Positions 10,984 through 23,110 are shown, counted from the stretch's first letter. The stretch is 64,000 nucleotides of DNA from Calamus simplicifolius (GCA_900491605.1 UESW01004820.1:179542-243541), one strand, 5' to 3'. Numbers and translations are program-made. The notes: a model not told the origin generated them from the letters alone.

Positions 10984-11673
10984 CTACTTATCACGTGCAT
11001 CAAAGAACTTAATAGGAATAACAGCTTTATCATCTTGTTCTTTCTTGGTGCCTTGAAAAAATTCTTCATTAAAGACAACATCTCGACTAACAATGATCTT
11101 GTGTGTAGTAGGGTCCCACAATTGATTCCCCTTTACTCCTTTACCATAGCCAAGAAAAATACACCTTCGAGAGTTCTTATCTAATTTTGTTCTCTTTTCT
11201 TTTGGGATCCATGTATATGCATCACATCCAAAAACATAGAGATGAGAATAATTTACTGGCTTACTACTCCAAAACTCCTCTGGAATTTCAAATCCAAGAG
11301 TTTTTGTCGATGCTCGATTAATCAAGTAACATGGCATATTCACAGCCTCTACCCAAAACCTCTTGTTATGTTTTGTAGAACTCAACATACTTTGGACCCT
11401 TTCCATGAGTGTTCAATTTAACCTCTCTGTCACACCATTTTATTATGGTGTACTAGGTACTGTAAGGTGTCGCAAAATTTCATGCTCGCTGCAAAACTTC
11501 TTAAATTCCTTGAAACAATATTTTCCTCCATTATCTAAATGTAGGAACTTGATTTTCAAACCTTTTTCTATTTCTACTAGAGCCTTGAATTTCTTAAAAG
11601 TCTCAAAAACATCAGATTTATGCTTCAGAATATATATCCAAGCCTTACAAGAATAATCATCAATGAAGGACAT
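10984..11673 (-). pseudogene. Copia-A integrase core and C-terminal region
   Basis: 11,673-11,443 reads FIDDYSCKAWIYILKHKSDV, with a catalytic Asp, and LHLDNGGKYC. 11,406-10,984 reads FWVEAVNMPCYLINRAST, YVFGCDAYTWIPKE and IFLGYG, the usual region between integrase and RT. A stop separates the two parts. Confidence 0.8.
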
Positions 11674-11916
11674 AAAATAGAAACACCCACCCAGTGACTT
11701 ATTAGGTGAGATTAATCAAGAAAGTCCTTACCCCGCTGCAGTGATAAAGAGAAAGAAAGCTTTCTTTGCTTGCCATAGATGTAGTCTTCACAAAATTCTA
11801 GTGATGCTGACTTGTATCATGGAAGAGCTCCCTATTTGATAATAGTTGTAGCCCACGCTCATTCATATGTCCCAAACAACGATGCCAAATCATAGGAGAC
11901 ACAATGTTTGTAGTTG

Positions 11917-12318
11917 CTACTGCGGCCTCTCCACCTGAGTTTCGTCCACTAATTTATATAGGTTATCCAAAAGCTCTTCCTTCATCACCACCAAACTCCC
12001 TTGGCATACCTTCAATTGATTTTTCTTTCTGACAAACTTGAGACCTTGCTTGCAAAGCTTTCCAAGTGATAGCAAACTCATGCGAAGTTCAGAGACATGC
12101 CACACATTAGAAAACATCTGAATTGAACCATCAAACATCTTGATCCAAACATCTCCAATTCCAACCATAAGACAAGTAGCATTGTTACCCAAATAAATAA
12201 GTCCACCATCCGATGATTTGTATGCATGAAACCACCCCCTAAAAGGAGTCATGTGAAAAGATGCCCCCGAATCCAAAATCCAATGTTGTGCAAATTCAGA
12301 GCTTTCAATTGTTGTCAA
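11917..12318 (-). pseudogene. Copia-A aspartic protease and pre-integrase start
   Basis: Contains WILDSGASFHMTP, the protease active site, then VWHVSELRMSLLSLGKL, typical of copia protease ends. The frame closes early compared with the copy at 61,869-62,390, because one T is missing at about 11,930. Confidence 0.8.
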
Positions 12319-12419
12319 AGCATCCCCATCTTCTGAAATAGATAAATCAGTTTCACCTTATGCTTCATTACCTTGGAAACTTCCTGATTCAACTTTTGTA
12401 TCAACTCCTTTAGTCCAGC

Positions 12420-12490
12420 AATCTTTCTTCACATGCCCTATTTTTCCACAGTTCTAACACTTTACCTTCTTCTTGCCCTTGGATTTAGAT
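12420..12490 (-). pseudogene. Copia-A gag zinc knuckle with a stop
   Basis: The minus strand reads NCGKIGHVKKDCW, a CCHC nucleocapsid knuckle. A TAG sits between the first Cys and the Asn. Basic residues flank it. 12,490-12,815 is degraded gag sequence. Confidence 0.65.
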
Positions 12491-12815
12491 CTTGATTTCC
12501 CTGGATTATAATGTTCCTTCTCGAAAGGTCTTCTCGTGGTACCATGGCCTCCCCAGAAGAGCTTCCTTAGCTAGATCTCTGCCTCATCTCCTCTGTTAGC
12601 AATGATGCAACAACTGACTTCATCTTGAGGGTTTCAACATGATTCAAGTTCATAATAAGATTATCTCAAGATTCTAGCATAGAACACAGTAGAATGCTGG
12701 CCTTCTCTTCATCTTCAATTTTCACATCTAGGGCTGTAAGCTTGCTCACAATGAAAATGAATACTCCCAAGTGCTATTGAATTGATGCCTCGTCCTTCAT
12801 CTTCAGATTATATAA

Positions 12816-13142
12816 TTATCGTCTCAAATAAATTTTATTCAACAAAGACTTCCCTTCATAGAGATTCTTTAACTTTTGCCAAATCCCTTTTGCAGTAGTC
12901 TCTGTCTCAATATTAAATAATACAAAATCATCTAATGCCAAATAGAGGTTTACCATAGCCAGTTTATCTTTCTCCATATATTGCTCATCTAATATTTCTT
13001 GCAGTTTATTTTCTTTTCCTTGCAAAGAAATTCCACAACCATACTTGATCAATACTGCCTGGATCTTCATCTTCCAAAGTGCAAAGTTTGATCCATCAAA
13101 CCTTGGTACTTCATAATTAGTTGTCATCACCTTGCTCTCCAT
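12816..13142 (-). pseudogene. Copia-A gag, N-terminal part
   Basis: Starts at the ATG at 13,142 (MESKVMTTNYEVPRFDGSNF), shortly downstream of the primer-binding site. It reads FALWKMKIQAVLIKYG and GIWQKLKNLYEGKS, the usual UBN2-type copia gag. The longer frame reaching 13,226 enters the LTR, so that start was rejected. It ends prematurely. Confidence 0.75.
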
Positions 13143-13178
13143 TCTTTCAAAAATAATCTCTAAAAAAAGATCAACTTT

Positions 13179-13190
13179 GCCCTGATACCA
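13179..13190 (-). promoter_or_regulatory. Primer-binding site of Copia-A
   Basis: TGGTATCAGGGC on the minus strand, one base off the initiator-methionine tRNA primer site TGGTATCAGAGC, immediately inside the 5' LTR. Confidence 0.75.
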
Positions 13191-13870
13191 AATTAAAGGA
13201 ACCGATCGGGTAATAACCGAGCACACCTCAGATTACATGGTACACAAATGCAGCAATAATCCAGGTTATTTTGTAGAGAAAAATAATTGAACAAATAAAT
13301 AATATCGTAAGAGAATAATCAAGCAACAAATAAAAAGATCAACACACCAGATGTAACATGGTTCCACCTTTTATCCTTGGCATACGTCTACAGGCAAGAC
13401 CTCCTCGATGATTCTTTTATTTATTAATCTATGCCACAAAATTATAAAAGAAAAATGATAAGAACTTATCTCTCAAAAGCCTCAGAATTCCTCACAAGAA
13501 CTCCAAAAACCTCACCAACAAGATCATCTCCAAAGCGTACCCCCAACCCATGCTCACAGCCTCCTTTTTATAGACTAAAAAACCCTATTCATGCATGAAT
13601 TGGGACAATAACCAGCCGTTGGATCAAAACAAAAATGACGGCCTGAATGTATAAAAAGGTAAACCCTATTTATGCATGAATTGGGACAATAACCAACCGT
13701 TGGATCAAAACAAAAAGGATGGCCTAAATGTATAAGAAAGTAAACCCTATTCTTGCATGAATTAGGACAATAACTATCCATTGGATCAAAACATGAAAGA
13801 ATGGCCTGGATGTATAAGAAAGTAAACCCGTGCGAATATAACGGGCCATGCACAGATCTGCATCTCAACA
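13191..13870 (-). repeat. 5' LTR of Copia-A
   Basis: Starts TGTTGAGATGCAG at 13,870 in element sense. Same ~70-bp internal tandem units as the other LTR. Near-identical to 63,265-63,946. Confidence 0.8.
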
Positions 13871-14114
13871 CTAATTAGGAGCTTGGCTACCCAAATTTTA
13901 TGTGTTTAAAAAAATCACAACTTTCTATGCTTTTTAGTCCGATGATGGATAATAATTTTTTTAAAACTTATATTTTATATTAAGTTATACTAAATTAAAT
14001 TTTACACACAATGGGGCTTGATTGCAATTCAAATATTCTTATTCAAAATGTTTTGAGTAATAAAGAGCATTGTAAGAAAAAGCATGTCAAACAACTCCAA
14101 CTTAATTAATTTTT

Positions 14115-14450
14115 CTAAGATATGCTTTTTCATCCTTAAACTTCCAATCAAAATTTATTGTAGTTCTTAAACTTTTAGCTATTATAGTTTAGTCTCTTAT
14201 ATTTTAAGAATATTGCATCCATAATGTTTCATCATATGTGATTAATTGAAATTGATGAAATAGTTTATATGTTATTTGACATTAATATATGGATTAGTTG
14301 ACTAAGTGATACATCAGTCATTTTATCAATTTTGCACTAGATGACATAATACAATAGTTCTAAAACATAGGGGACAAAATTATGATAGCTGAAGATTTAA
14401 GATCACAATGCATTTTAAAAGAAAGTTTGAGGACCAAAAGTATATTTTCA
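14115..14450. repeat. Possible fold-back MITE
   Basis: The left part (CATCCTTAAACTTCC through TTTAGCTATTATAGTTTAGTCTC) matches the reverse complement of the right part (14,350-14,440) imperfectly over about 75 bases. That gives long terminal inverted repeats around a ~140-bp AT-rich centre. No clear target duplication. Confidence 0.45.
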
Positions 14451-15160
14451 TCATTAATTTTTCATTGTTCAACACAAAATTAGAATTTAAAAATTGGACT
14501 TCTGATTTTAACTTCAAATTTAATTTAGAAAATTAGAATTTTCAATAAGTCAAGCTCTTACTAGAAAATTGGTTCCTAGAGAATGTAGTATTTTTGTTCT
14601 AACTTATATAGAATATGATGCAAAAAAAGAGTTTCAAGCATTTTCCACTGATCATAAAATATTATACTATTTACAAAAAATATATTATACTTCCCTTTCA
14701 ACTTTCTATAACATAGCTCATTAAAAATATATTAAAAGTCTAGTTCTACGGACATGTCCAATTTGCAAGTGGGATTTCAAGGTATAGTAATTTTAATTAG
14801 CTAAAATTTTAAAAAATATTGGAATAAAGCCCAAGCTAAAACTTTTTTGTAATTATAAGATTCAAAGCGTAAATCAACTTGATCAAGATACCAGGCTGCT
14901 AAATTACCAGCCTAATCATTAGATAAACCATCAAACTAGATAAGGTTCTAAATTTATGTAACATGATCATTCCAACTTGTTGGAACGAGACATGCCGTCA
15001 TCCCATTTTCTTTTAACAAGTAGGACAAAAGGTATCTTAGTATGCACCAATTAGAATGCTGCAATGATAATAAAATGATTCTATCCTGCTACTTAAGATA
15101 ATAATCTATCTCAACATCTTATGAGATATTCCATGGAGACCTAAAACTATAAAACTAAAT

Positions 15161-15165
<5 letters not shown>

Positions 15166-15205
<40 letters not shown>
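15166..15205. repeat. (TA)n microsatellite, about 20 units
   Basis: Uninterrupted alternating TA within COMT intron 3. Likely polymorphic in length. Confidence 0.95.
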
Positions 15206-16073
15206 TATTTTTACTATAGTAAAATATGTATAAATGTTGGTAAATTTTTAATTTAAATATTAGACTTTCAATTGTATCATTGACATTTTAAACAAGGTTT
15301 TAATTGCAATATAACTAAAAATTATGATAAATGTATAGTTTAAAGAAAATATTTTATGAATGAAAATACAGCATTTTCTAGTTTTTTTTGTTCACAAATG
15401 CCTCAGAAGTTCTTTTTGCAAAAATGGACTTCAAAGTCCTTTTTCGGACCATCGGACTTCATTAATGAATGCCTTCTTCTTTTGGACAATTGGATGTGGA
15501 TGTATTTGATATATTTTATAAAAATTTTAAATTTTGATTCTGTAGGAAACAATGGATAAGATAATTGCATCAGGTTTATTAAAACTTATCTACTTAAGAT
15601 AAGTTTTTTTTTTCTCATATGACAAGTCTACATTTACAGTTTTATTTTCTATTAAATAGTTTTTAACATTTTTTACTAATTAAAATGTTTCAATCTATTA
15701 TTTTGAGAATAAACTTTTTATTATATAAATACAACATATGCACATGTATGGGCACGGATCCACGGAAGCATAAAATATATGTTTTATGAAATCAATACGA
15801 AAAAAATTAAAAAAAGGACAAAAGATCTCACATCTAGCTTTGATGGCACCGCATCACCTGAACCTCGACAAAATGTAAATTCTTAAAAATCCAAGTAAGT
15901 GCCCTGTCCCATAAGCAATTAAGCCAAAATTTATAAATCTAAAAATGCAAATAGTTAGCATGCTTGTTTCAATGGATACAATAAAACAGATAACAAGCAA
16001 TGAATATGAAACAATACCATAATGTGCATTTAACTTCAATAGCGGCTAACGAAATAAGCTTTGAGTCTTGCAG

Positions 16074-16499
16074 TGGATTCTTCACGGTTGGAGTGATGAT
16101 CATTGCTTAAAGATATTGAAAAATTGTTGGAAAGCTCTACCAGAAACTGGAAAGGTAATCGTTGTGGAATATGTTCTCCCAGTAGCCTTAGAAAACATGA
16201 AAGATTATGTCTTCCATCTTGACATCATCATGTTGACCCAAAGTCCTGGAGGAAAAGAGAGGACTAAAGAAGATTACGAGTCCTTAGCAAGGGAAGCTGG
16301 CTTTTCTGGATTCAACTTTTTGCATGGCTTTTGTGTTACTTGGGTTATGGAATTATCAAATAACCTTGCTTTATTTATCCTTTCTTGTTGGGTATGTGTA
16401 CTGTTATGCTATATTATGGTAAGCATCCAGTGGAAACCATATATCCTTGCTTTTTGGGATATAGTTTTGAACTTTATATTCTGTTGTGGCATCCTGTGA
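16074..16499 (+). pseudogene. COMT-like exon 4 (catalytic end) with lost stop
   Basis: Acceptor TTGCAG|TGG. Reads WILHGWSDDHCLKILKNCW (catalytic His present, the next Asp is Gly), TGKVIVVEYVLPVA, LDIIMLTQSPGGKERT and GFCVTWVMEL, where family members normally end within a few residues. Here the frame runs on about 45 codons into a hydrophobic tail (LALFILSCWVCVLLCYIMVS) and stops at 16,499. Codon use is AT-rich, unlike the GC-rich exon 1. The true native end is about 16,355-16,365. Confidence 0.8.
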
Positions 16500-19090
16500 G
16501 AACCACATCACATAGAATATGCTTACTTTTTTATTCTAAATGAAAGTTTACTTGCTTGCTTGGATTTACTATTGTTATTCATGTACCTTCATGGTATGCT
16601 ATCAAAGGTTTTGGCTAATTGACTAGCGCGAACAAATTTCAATATGTTAAGGTCTAAATTGCAATCCTTTACTAATCATCTCTTACTTGATATTATAAAA
16701 TAGTATATTCCCAGTGCTACCTGCATCGGACACGATGATTCATCCATGTGTAGACTCGCACCGAAAGATTTATTCATAGGTCACGCATCATTGATGCATG
16801 AATCTGTGTATAGATGAATTATCATGCCCAATACAGGTCATGCTGCATTGGATCGGTGTACCAAGACATTTTCAAGCAGTAAAATAGGCAACTAATCCAT
16901 GAGACTTGAAGCTGTTGAAGGATGGTTCGACAAAACGGATCAAATTCTTCAAAAAGCCCAGATATCTAAGAAAAAAGAAAAGTCTTGGTACACTGCCTTT
17001 GTTGGTGGTTGGTTGGATCTGGATCGGTCATAGCCAACCTGATTTCTGGCCCTAGAGTTTGAGTATGACCGACCTGATTTCTGGCCCTAGAGTTTGAGCT
17101 CCATGAATCGCTTTGTGTGGAAGTAGAAGAAGAAGAAGATGTGATGTCTTCTCAAATGATTTGGTGAACCAGCTGTTAGGCTGAGCTGGGTTAAATCAAA
17201 TGGGTCTGAATTAATTTAAATCAAATGGCTGACGACCCAAAACGGACCGGTTAAACCCAAATTATAACCCAATCCATTTGGCTTATTCAATTGATTAAAG
17301 TGGACTTATTTTTGACCTGATGTAGGTTGACCAGATCTGGAATTATTTTAGAAGTTGGTTCAATCCCATAATGCCTTAATATTGAGTCTTTTTGATCTGA
17401 ATCTTGGATCTAAACAATTGAATCCAGCTGATCTCAAACCCAATTTCCTTCTTGGCTAATCTGTAGCCCATTGAGCTCAACCAATTAGATTTAGTTTAGT
17501 TCATCAACCGGACCGAATCATAGTTGTTGGGTTCCATCAATTGAACCCAACTTATATCCTTAGATCTGAATCCAGGCCAGTTAGATTTAATCAGCTGAAC
17601 CCGATCAGATTGGACCGAACCCAATTTGATGATCTCTGGTGGACTTTATTGTGAACCCAGAACCTAATTCAGGTAATTCAGGTTCAAATTAGTGAACCAG
17701 ACTTTGGTGTAGGCTTAAAATTGTGGTCTGTAATCAGATTGAGTCTGGTTCAGTAAACTAGAACCCAATTGAACCTAATACATTGAACATAAATTCAAGT
17801 TGAGCCAACTTCCTGAACCAGAAGTTCAAATATTGGAGCCAATTAGCGAACCAGAAATTTAATTTAACCCAAATCAGTGAACAAGGAGGCTGAATTAGAG
17901 CTAATTGAGTTGGGTTCAAGTCAATCCATGCTGGATTTAATTAATTAGATGCTAATTAGTATAATTAAACTTTAATTAAGTTGCCTAATGACCTAATTGA
18001 GCATGTCTAGGTCTAATTAGAGCCAATTAATTGGATTAGGTGATGGGTTTAGAAGGGTATTGACCTAGTGAAATCCTAATTAAATCCATCGAAGTATAGG
18101 TATGAGGGGTATAATGATAATTTTAATTATGTGGGTTAGGTAATGTATGAGCATGTGGACTAGTTATGTGGATGTGGTGATATAGTATTAATGACAGGGC
18201 ATAAGCCGATGACTAGAGGTTGCTAGTGTTATAGTGTTAGGCTCTATTGGGATGGCTAGAGGATGCTAGGGTCTATGGTGATAACTAGAGGTCATTAATG
18301 TCAGGGTCTAAAGGAATGGCTAAAGGATACTAATTAATAATAGAGTCTAAGGTAATGGTTAGAGGTCACTGTTGTGGAGCCAATCTTGAAGAGCCTAATT
18401 GGGGTCAAACTTAGTTAATGATATTTGACATTGATTAATGATATTTGTAATGACATAATCCAATGTCATGGAAGATAAAGGCTATTGATAGTTTCTCTTT
18501 TATTTGATACGCTAATTTATGGTATATGTCATAGCACAATTTACTTTGTCAGCTATGTTATCTTCATATTATGTAAACATTTTATTTACTATTGCATACT
18601 TATATTTATATGTGTAAGATTTCTACTAGGCTTTTAGTACATCCCCTATATTTTTAAAAATATTGAGAATTTGAATGCCAACCTAGACTTTGGGATGGAT
18701 GGAGAGGGAGATTAAACTAGCTAGTTGCATTTGGTATTGTATAGTTCTATTCTTTTTTGAAATGCTGATATAATTTGTTAGTTATAATTTTTTATGTTAA
18801 GGATATTATAGCATGGACTATTTATTTGTACGAATAAAAGACAACTTTCGTTGTTATTATTATATTGATGTATATTATCGATATTGAGGTAAGCAAGTTC
18901 ACATGCTTTTAGATAAAGTTTGCTCTAAGAGATGAAGTCATGTCGCATTGTACCCTAATCAAGCACTGATTCAGGGCATAACAGAAAGGTAAATAGCAGC
19001 CCTAACAAATATCCATAAAAGTTTTCTAATAGCAATCCAAAATATTATTAAAATTCTTTTAGGCACCACTAAGGAATTGAGAATTGGAAT
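16500..19090. other. Intergenic, degraded repeat sequence
   Basis: No gene recognised. From about 16,900 to 18,985 the text is rich in AACCCAATT/GAACC words and ends GATTCAGGGCATAACA, resembling the 3' end of a decayed gypsy LTR, but no partner LTR is seen. A 35-bp direct repeat (CCTGATTTCTGGCCC) occurs at 17,038 and 17,073. Confidence 0.4.
18200..18375. repeat. Degenerate minisatellite
   Basis: Four to five imperfect units of 31-42 bp built around GGTCTA..GATGGCTAGAGG (for example at 18,250, 18,281, 18,317 and 18,355). Units diverge strongly. Confidence 0.5.
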
Positions 19091-19272
19091 CATCATCATT
19101 CTTAAATGCTCAACTCAACTCATCTAAGCCCTTTTTCAACTACATGGGGTCGGCTACATGAATCTGCTTCCACTACTTTGCTCTATTCAGGATAAAGTCA
19201 ATATTTAAATTATAAATAGTTATATTTTTTTAATTATTTCTATCCATATTAGTTTAGGTCTATCTCTACCTC
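19091..19272 (-). mobile_element. 3' tail of an RTE LINE, minus strand
   Basis: In reverse complement this ends GCCGACCCCATGTAGTTG followed by a GATGATGATG-like tail, the known end of plant RTE LINEs. Cut off at 19,272 by the Gypsy-1 LTR. Opposite orientation to the LINE at 1-966. Confidence 0.6.
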
Positions 19273-21544
19273 TGTAACACCCGCTTTTATCGTGGCGTTA
19301 CCAACCAAATCGGATAACCAAATCGGCAGAGGATTCAGTTGAAAAAAAGAAAGAAAAGAAAACCTTTCCTCTCCTCCCCTTATTGCGTATCTGGTTCATT
19401 GTTGTCCTCGCCATCGTCTTCTCCTCACGGCCTGATTCAACCACAGTTAATCTTTCTTCCTTTTTTTTAGTTTATAATTTAGTTTATTGATAGATCTAAG
19501 AAGGGAAAAGGACAATGCCACCGAGCGATGGCGGTGCATGGAAGAGGGTCGTCGAATGGCCCTTCCCTATTACAGGAGCCGAACTGGCTCCCGTGTTTGG
19601 TTTGGGCCTGGCGGCATGCTCGCTGGCTTGCCGAACCCTAATCTGGGGCGGCAACCCCCATCGGCATCCATGCGTCATCCGATGGGGTTCGACCGGTTAG
19701 AGTAGGCCGGCCGTGCTACCGCTTAGGGAGGAGCGGGAGAAAGTGAACCTGTTTTAGATATGGAACAAAGCATCAGTGAGAAAAAAAAAAAAAAAAAGGA
19801 GAAGGGAAGGTAGCTGTCTGTGGTCGTCGATGCTGGGGCGACCAGCGGCAACCGATCGATCGGCCAGCAAGGCTAGCGGTGGCACTAGGCCATCGATCCC
19901 ACGAGCATAGTGACGAGTGCTCATGGGAGAAAATCAAGGATGAGAGAGAGGGGTGAATGGGCTTGCTTAGATTAGCTCATTTAACTCAGTTGGACCCAAT
20001 TTTTGGAGACCAAATCAGGCTTTGCCCAATGTATAAAAATAGGGTTTGGATCAACTTTGATCCTAGTTTGTTAGAAAATTTTTATTTCTTCATTTAAAAT
20101 AATGAATATGAAGATATTCAAACCCCAAGTTGGACCCAGGATAAGACTTGGTAGCTTAATTGAGTCCATTTTAGCCTTACAAATTTTAAAAATTAAAATA
20201 TAAAATATTATATTGTAGGTGTCAGAAGCTTAGAAAATTGATTTGGACATGTGGATTAGTGATAGAAGGTAAGTAAGCCATTTATCATCAGTAATTTAGT
20301 AAATTAGTAAATTATGAAATTTTTGAATAAAATATTTGTACATGATAGATATTATTTTTTTGTATCTACTATGATTATGTAAATGAATTTTGATACATTA
20401 TTTTATTCATTTAAAAGTTTGATAATGATATTTTGGATTTTGGATAAATTCTACATAATTCATAAAATAAATAATGATAGCAATAGTAGTAGGAATAATA
20501 ATACATGTGAAAATAATATAAATAATAAACTAATATTACTTATGTAAAATAAATAGTTACTATACATGTTCAAATTATAAATTAGTAAAAATTTTAGATT
20601 TTTAAAGTTATTAATATAGAGAATACGATATGAATATGTACATATGTTAAGTTAACCTAAAGAATTTTATGGTTAATATTTGCATAAAAAAAAGTTTTGC
20701 AAAGAAATTATGTTACCCGCAGCCCACTATGATGTGATTATGTGATATGATTTCTGATATCGGAACCCACCTTCACAGAGGATATATGTGAAGGATACAC
20801 CCTATATGTGGTATTCTGTTCTGGTCCTCACCTATAGGGATTATATGTGGTGTTCTGTTCTAGCCCTCATCCACAGGAATTATATGTGGTGTTCTGTTCT
20901 GCCCCCATCCATAGGGATTATATGTGGTGTTCTGTTCTAGCCCTCACCCACAGGGATTATATGTGGTGTTCTGTTCGGGCCCTGTCATAGGGATATATGT
21001 GGACATAGTTTGTGACCATGGTGTATTTGTAATAAGATGAAATACAATATGATGATTTAAAAACTTAGAAATGCAATCTTGAGTCATGATATGCATTATG
21101 ATTTCAATGAATTTTAAGAATATAAATAACATCAGATAGTAAGATGATATGAAAGTTTTGACATATAAAAGTTTTGACATGTGAAAGTAAGTAAATCAAG
21201 ACATGTTATATTCTTAAAGTTATGTAACATGTTTTATGTTAGGCTTACTTATTGAGTGTAAACTCATTAAACTCTTGTTGACATTTTTCAAAGCCAAAGA
21301 AATGAAGAAGGACCTGATTAGACTGAAGTTTCTGTCAGCCTAACCTAACTTAAACAAAAATTTAAGCTTTCTCGTATCTTGGACATCTTTTGTTTGGAAT
21401 TTGTAATAAGAATGTTGGTACTTTTGATGGCATAATAGTAATTGACTTTTGATTGATAATTATTTCTATTATTGAATGCCTTGCATGTTTAACATGCAGC
21501 GGGTTGCCACTTCCTAGATCCACCTTTGGATTTGGGGCATGACA
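19273..21544 (+). repeat. 5' LTR of Gypsy-1
   Basis: 2,272 bp, TGTAACACCCGC...GGGCATGACA. Matches 45,413-47,533 over most of its length. It includes a GC-rich block (19,510-19,740) whose open frames are not genes and the 39-bp minisatellite at 20,803-21,000. Confidence 0.85.
20803..21001 (+). repeat. 39-bp minisatellite in Gypsy-1 5' LTR
   Basis: TATATGTGGTGTTCTGTTC units start at 20,803, 20,842, 20,881, 20,919, 20,958 and 20,994. The 3' LTR has about one unit fewer (46,960-47,115). Confidence 0.85.
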
Positions 21545-21732
21545 ATTATAGTGGATTAGTCCTAATCAAGATTAAAACTCAGGATTAGTCCTAATCAAGA
21601 CATTAAGATGACTTGGTCGGATAATGACCTTACATAAATAGTAAATAAATTGTTATGAAAGCATAAGATTAATGATTTAACTTGTGAAATGCAAAGAAAT
21701 GATTAAAATATGAATGACAAGAAATTATAGAA

Positions 21733-22850
21733 ATGGCTCATCGTACAAGGAGTCAACATAATGGTGATGGATCTCAGGCTGTCGAAATAAACCAGCGCGG
21801 AGGTCCAAATATTTCTAGAGGCTCTAACTCTATAGAACCGATAGGAAATGCTCAAGCAAACTTTTAGGTTGAAATATTGTGGGCTCTTTCTGGAGTCATG
21901 CAAGTGGTGCATACCATGCAACAACAACAACAACAAGGTCTACCTGCACAGCAAGCTTAGCCAGTCCAGCAAGATCAACCAATTCAACAAAGTCAACCTA
22001 CTCAACAAGGTCTACCTAACTCACAGGGTCCGCCTGCCCAGTCAAATCACCAATCTCAGCCTTGGCAAGAGAGGGGCCAGAAGTTTTTCTAAATTTAAAG
22101 GGTTAGCCCCTGCCCCTTTCACTAGCTCCACCAATCCTACCAATGCTGAGAAATGGATAATAGAAATGAAAAAAGTATTTAATGTTTATGGCAGCCAAGG
22201 AGAAGAAAGAATTAGATTTGCTGCCTATCTTCTTCAAGGCGAGGCCTATGATTGGTGGCTACTACAGGAGAGCAGGTTGAATGGTAGGATTCCTTCTTAG
22301 GATGAGTTCAAGGAGACTTTTTTAAACAAGTATTTTTGGAGCCAAATGGAGTCTGAATTCATCAAATTGGAATAGAAGAATATGAATGTGGCTCAATATG
22401 AAGCTGAGTTTACCAGATTAGCCCGCTTTGCCCCTACTATGGTAGCAACTGAAGAGGCTAAGATCCATAGGTTTACTGAGGGATTAAGAGCCAGATTGAA
22501 ACAAGCTATGAATGCTTTTGAACTTTATTCCTATGCTACAATTGTTAATAAAACCCTGGCGATAGAAAAAGACTTGAATGAGGTGCAATAGGAAAGAGAT
22601 TAACAAATGAAGAGGAAGAGGCCCTTTTCTGGTTAGGGTTCTGGATAGTCAAAGAAAGGAGGTTCAAAATAGGCTTCCTCTTGCCAGAAGGGTAATGAAG
22701 CCCAATGCCCTCTTTGTGGGAATTACCACCCAGGCAAGGACTGCCATAGAGTAAATGGTGCCTACTTTATTTGTGACAAAATGGATCATAGAATCGCCAC
22801 TTGTCCATTCAAGAACAATCAGCGACCTCCTTCAGATCAAGGGGGATATT
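21733..22850 (+). pseudogene. Gypsy-1 gag
   Basis: Begins MAHRTRSQHNGD at the ATG at 21,733. The retrotransposon gag domain follows at 22,090-22,590 (AEKWIIEMKKVFNVYG, RFAAYLLQGEAYDWW, MNVAQYEAEFTRLARFAP). Two zinc-knuckle remnants are at 22,710-22,815: CPLCGNYHPGKDC and a damaged FICDKMDHRIATCP. At least five stops or frameshifts. Confidence 0.8.
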
Positions 22851-23110
22851 TGTAGCAGCCCAGGACTCAGGGGAGGGACTATACCCTTACACAACAAGAT
22901 GTTGTTGCCTCTTAACTCGGTGGTGTTAGGTATGTCTATTAATTTAAGATTTACAAGTTATAGCATTCATATCTTGTGTAGTACATTGATCTTAAATGAT
23001 AGATAAGATAGATGAATATTATAATTAAAGTTTATGACATCTTAGAAAGGTTCAAATTTTCATGATCAGGTATGATAAAATTAGCTAACTCTTTTGCTCG
23101 TACCTTAATA

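Larger units (their letters stand above)
8483..13870 (-). mobile_element. Ty1/copia retrotransposon in COMT intron 3, minus strand (Copia-A)
   Basis: About 5.4 kb between two ~680-bp LTRs (8483-9163 and 13,191-13,870). On the minus strand the order is PBS, gag, zinc knuckle, protease, integrase, reverse transcriptase and RNase H, which is copia order. All domains carry stops or frameshifts. LTRs are well diverged, so the insertion is old. I could not define a convincing 5-bp target duplication, nor the exact left LTR edge. The lineage within copia is not assigned. A near-identical truncated copy lies at 61,314-63,946. Confidence 0.85.
13871..16073 (+). other. COMT intron 3, distal part, AT-rich
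   Basis: 2.2 kb of very AT-rich sequence from the copia end to the acceptor TTGCAG at 16,073. The first ~54 bases recur at 63,947-64,000. It contains the fold-back at 14,115-14,450 and the TA microsatellite listed separately. No coding signal is seen. Confidence 0.6.
6658..16499 (+). pseudogene. COMT-like: Caffeic acid O-methyltransferase (COMT)-like pseudogene
   Basis: Class II plant SAM-dependent O-methyltransferase. Live family members methylate caffeate, 5-hydroxyconiferaldehyde or related phenolics in the cytosol for lignin or flavonoid synthesis. Four exons with correct GT-AG borders can be placed: about 6658-6872, 6958-7268, 7367-7431 and from 16,074. The SAM-binding motif VDVGGGTG is in exon 2; exon 4 keeps the catalytic His (WILHGWSDDH) and GGKERT. 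Breaks: the first ~50-70 codons are missing; a small deletion with frameshift in exon 1; an in-frame TGA where the family has Cys; Asp after the catalytic His changed to Gly; and the native stop lost. Intron 3 is about 8.6 kb because a copia element inserted there. The four-exon plan fits the common COMT structure. Not functional as assembled. Confidence 0.85.

Noticed and set aside
8483..13870. A 5-bp target duplication for Copia-A (CTAAT/CTAAA)
   Set aside because: The left LTR edge is mutated and the two words do not match exactly.
16900..18985. A solo gypsy LTR
   Set aside because: The end resembles an LTR terminus, but no start, partner or target duplication could be fixed, so it is listed only as degraded repeat.
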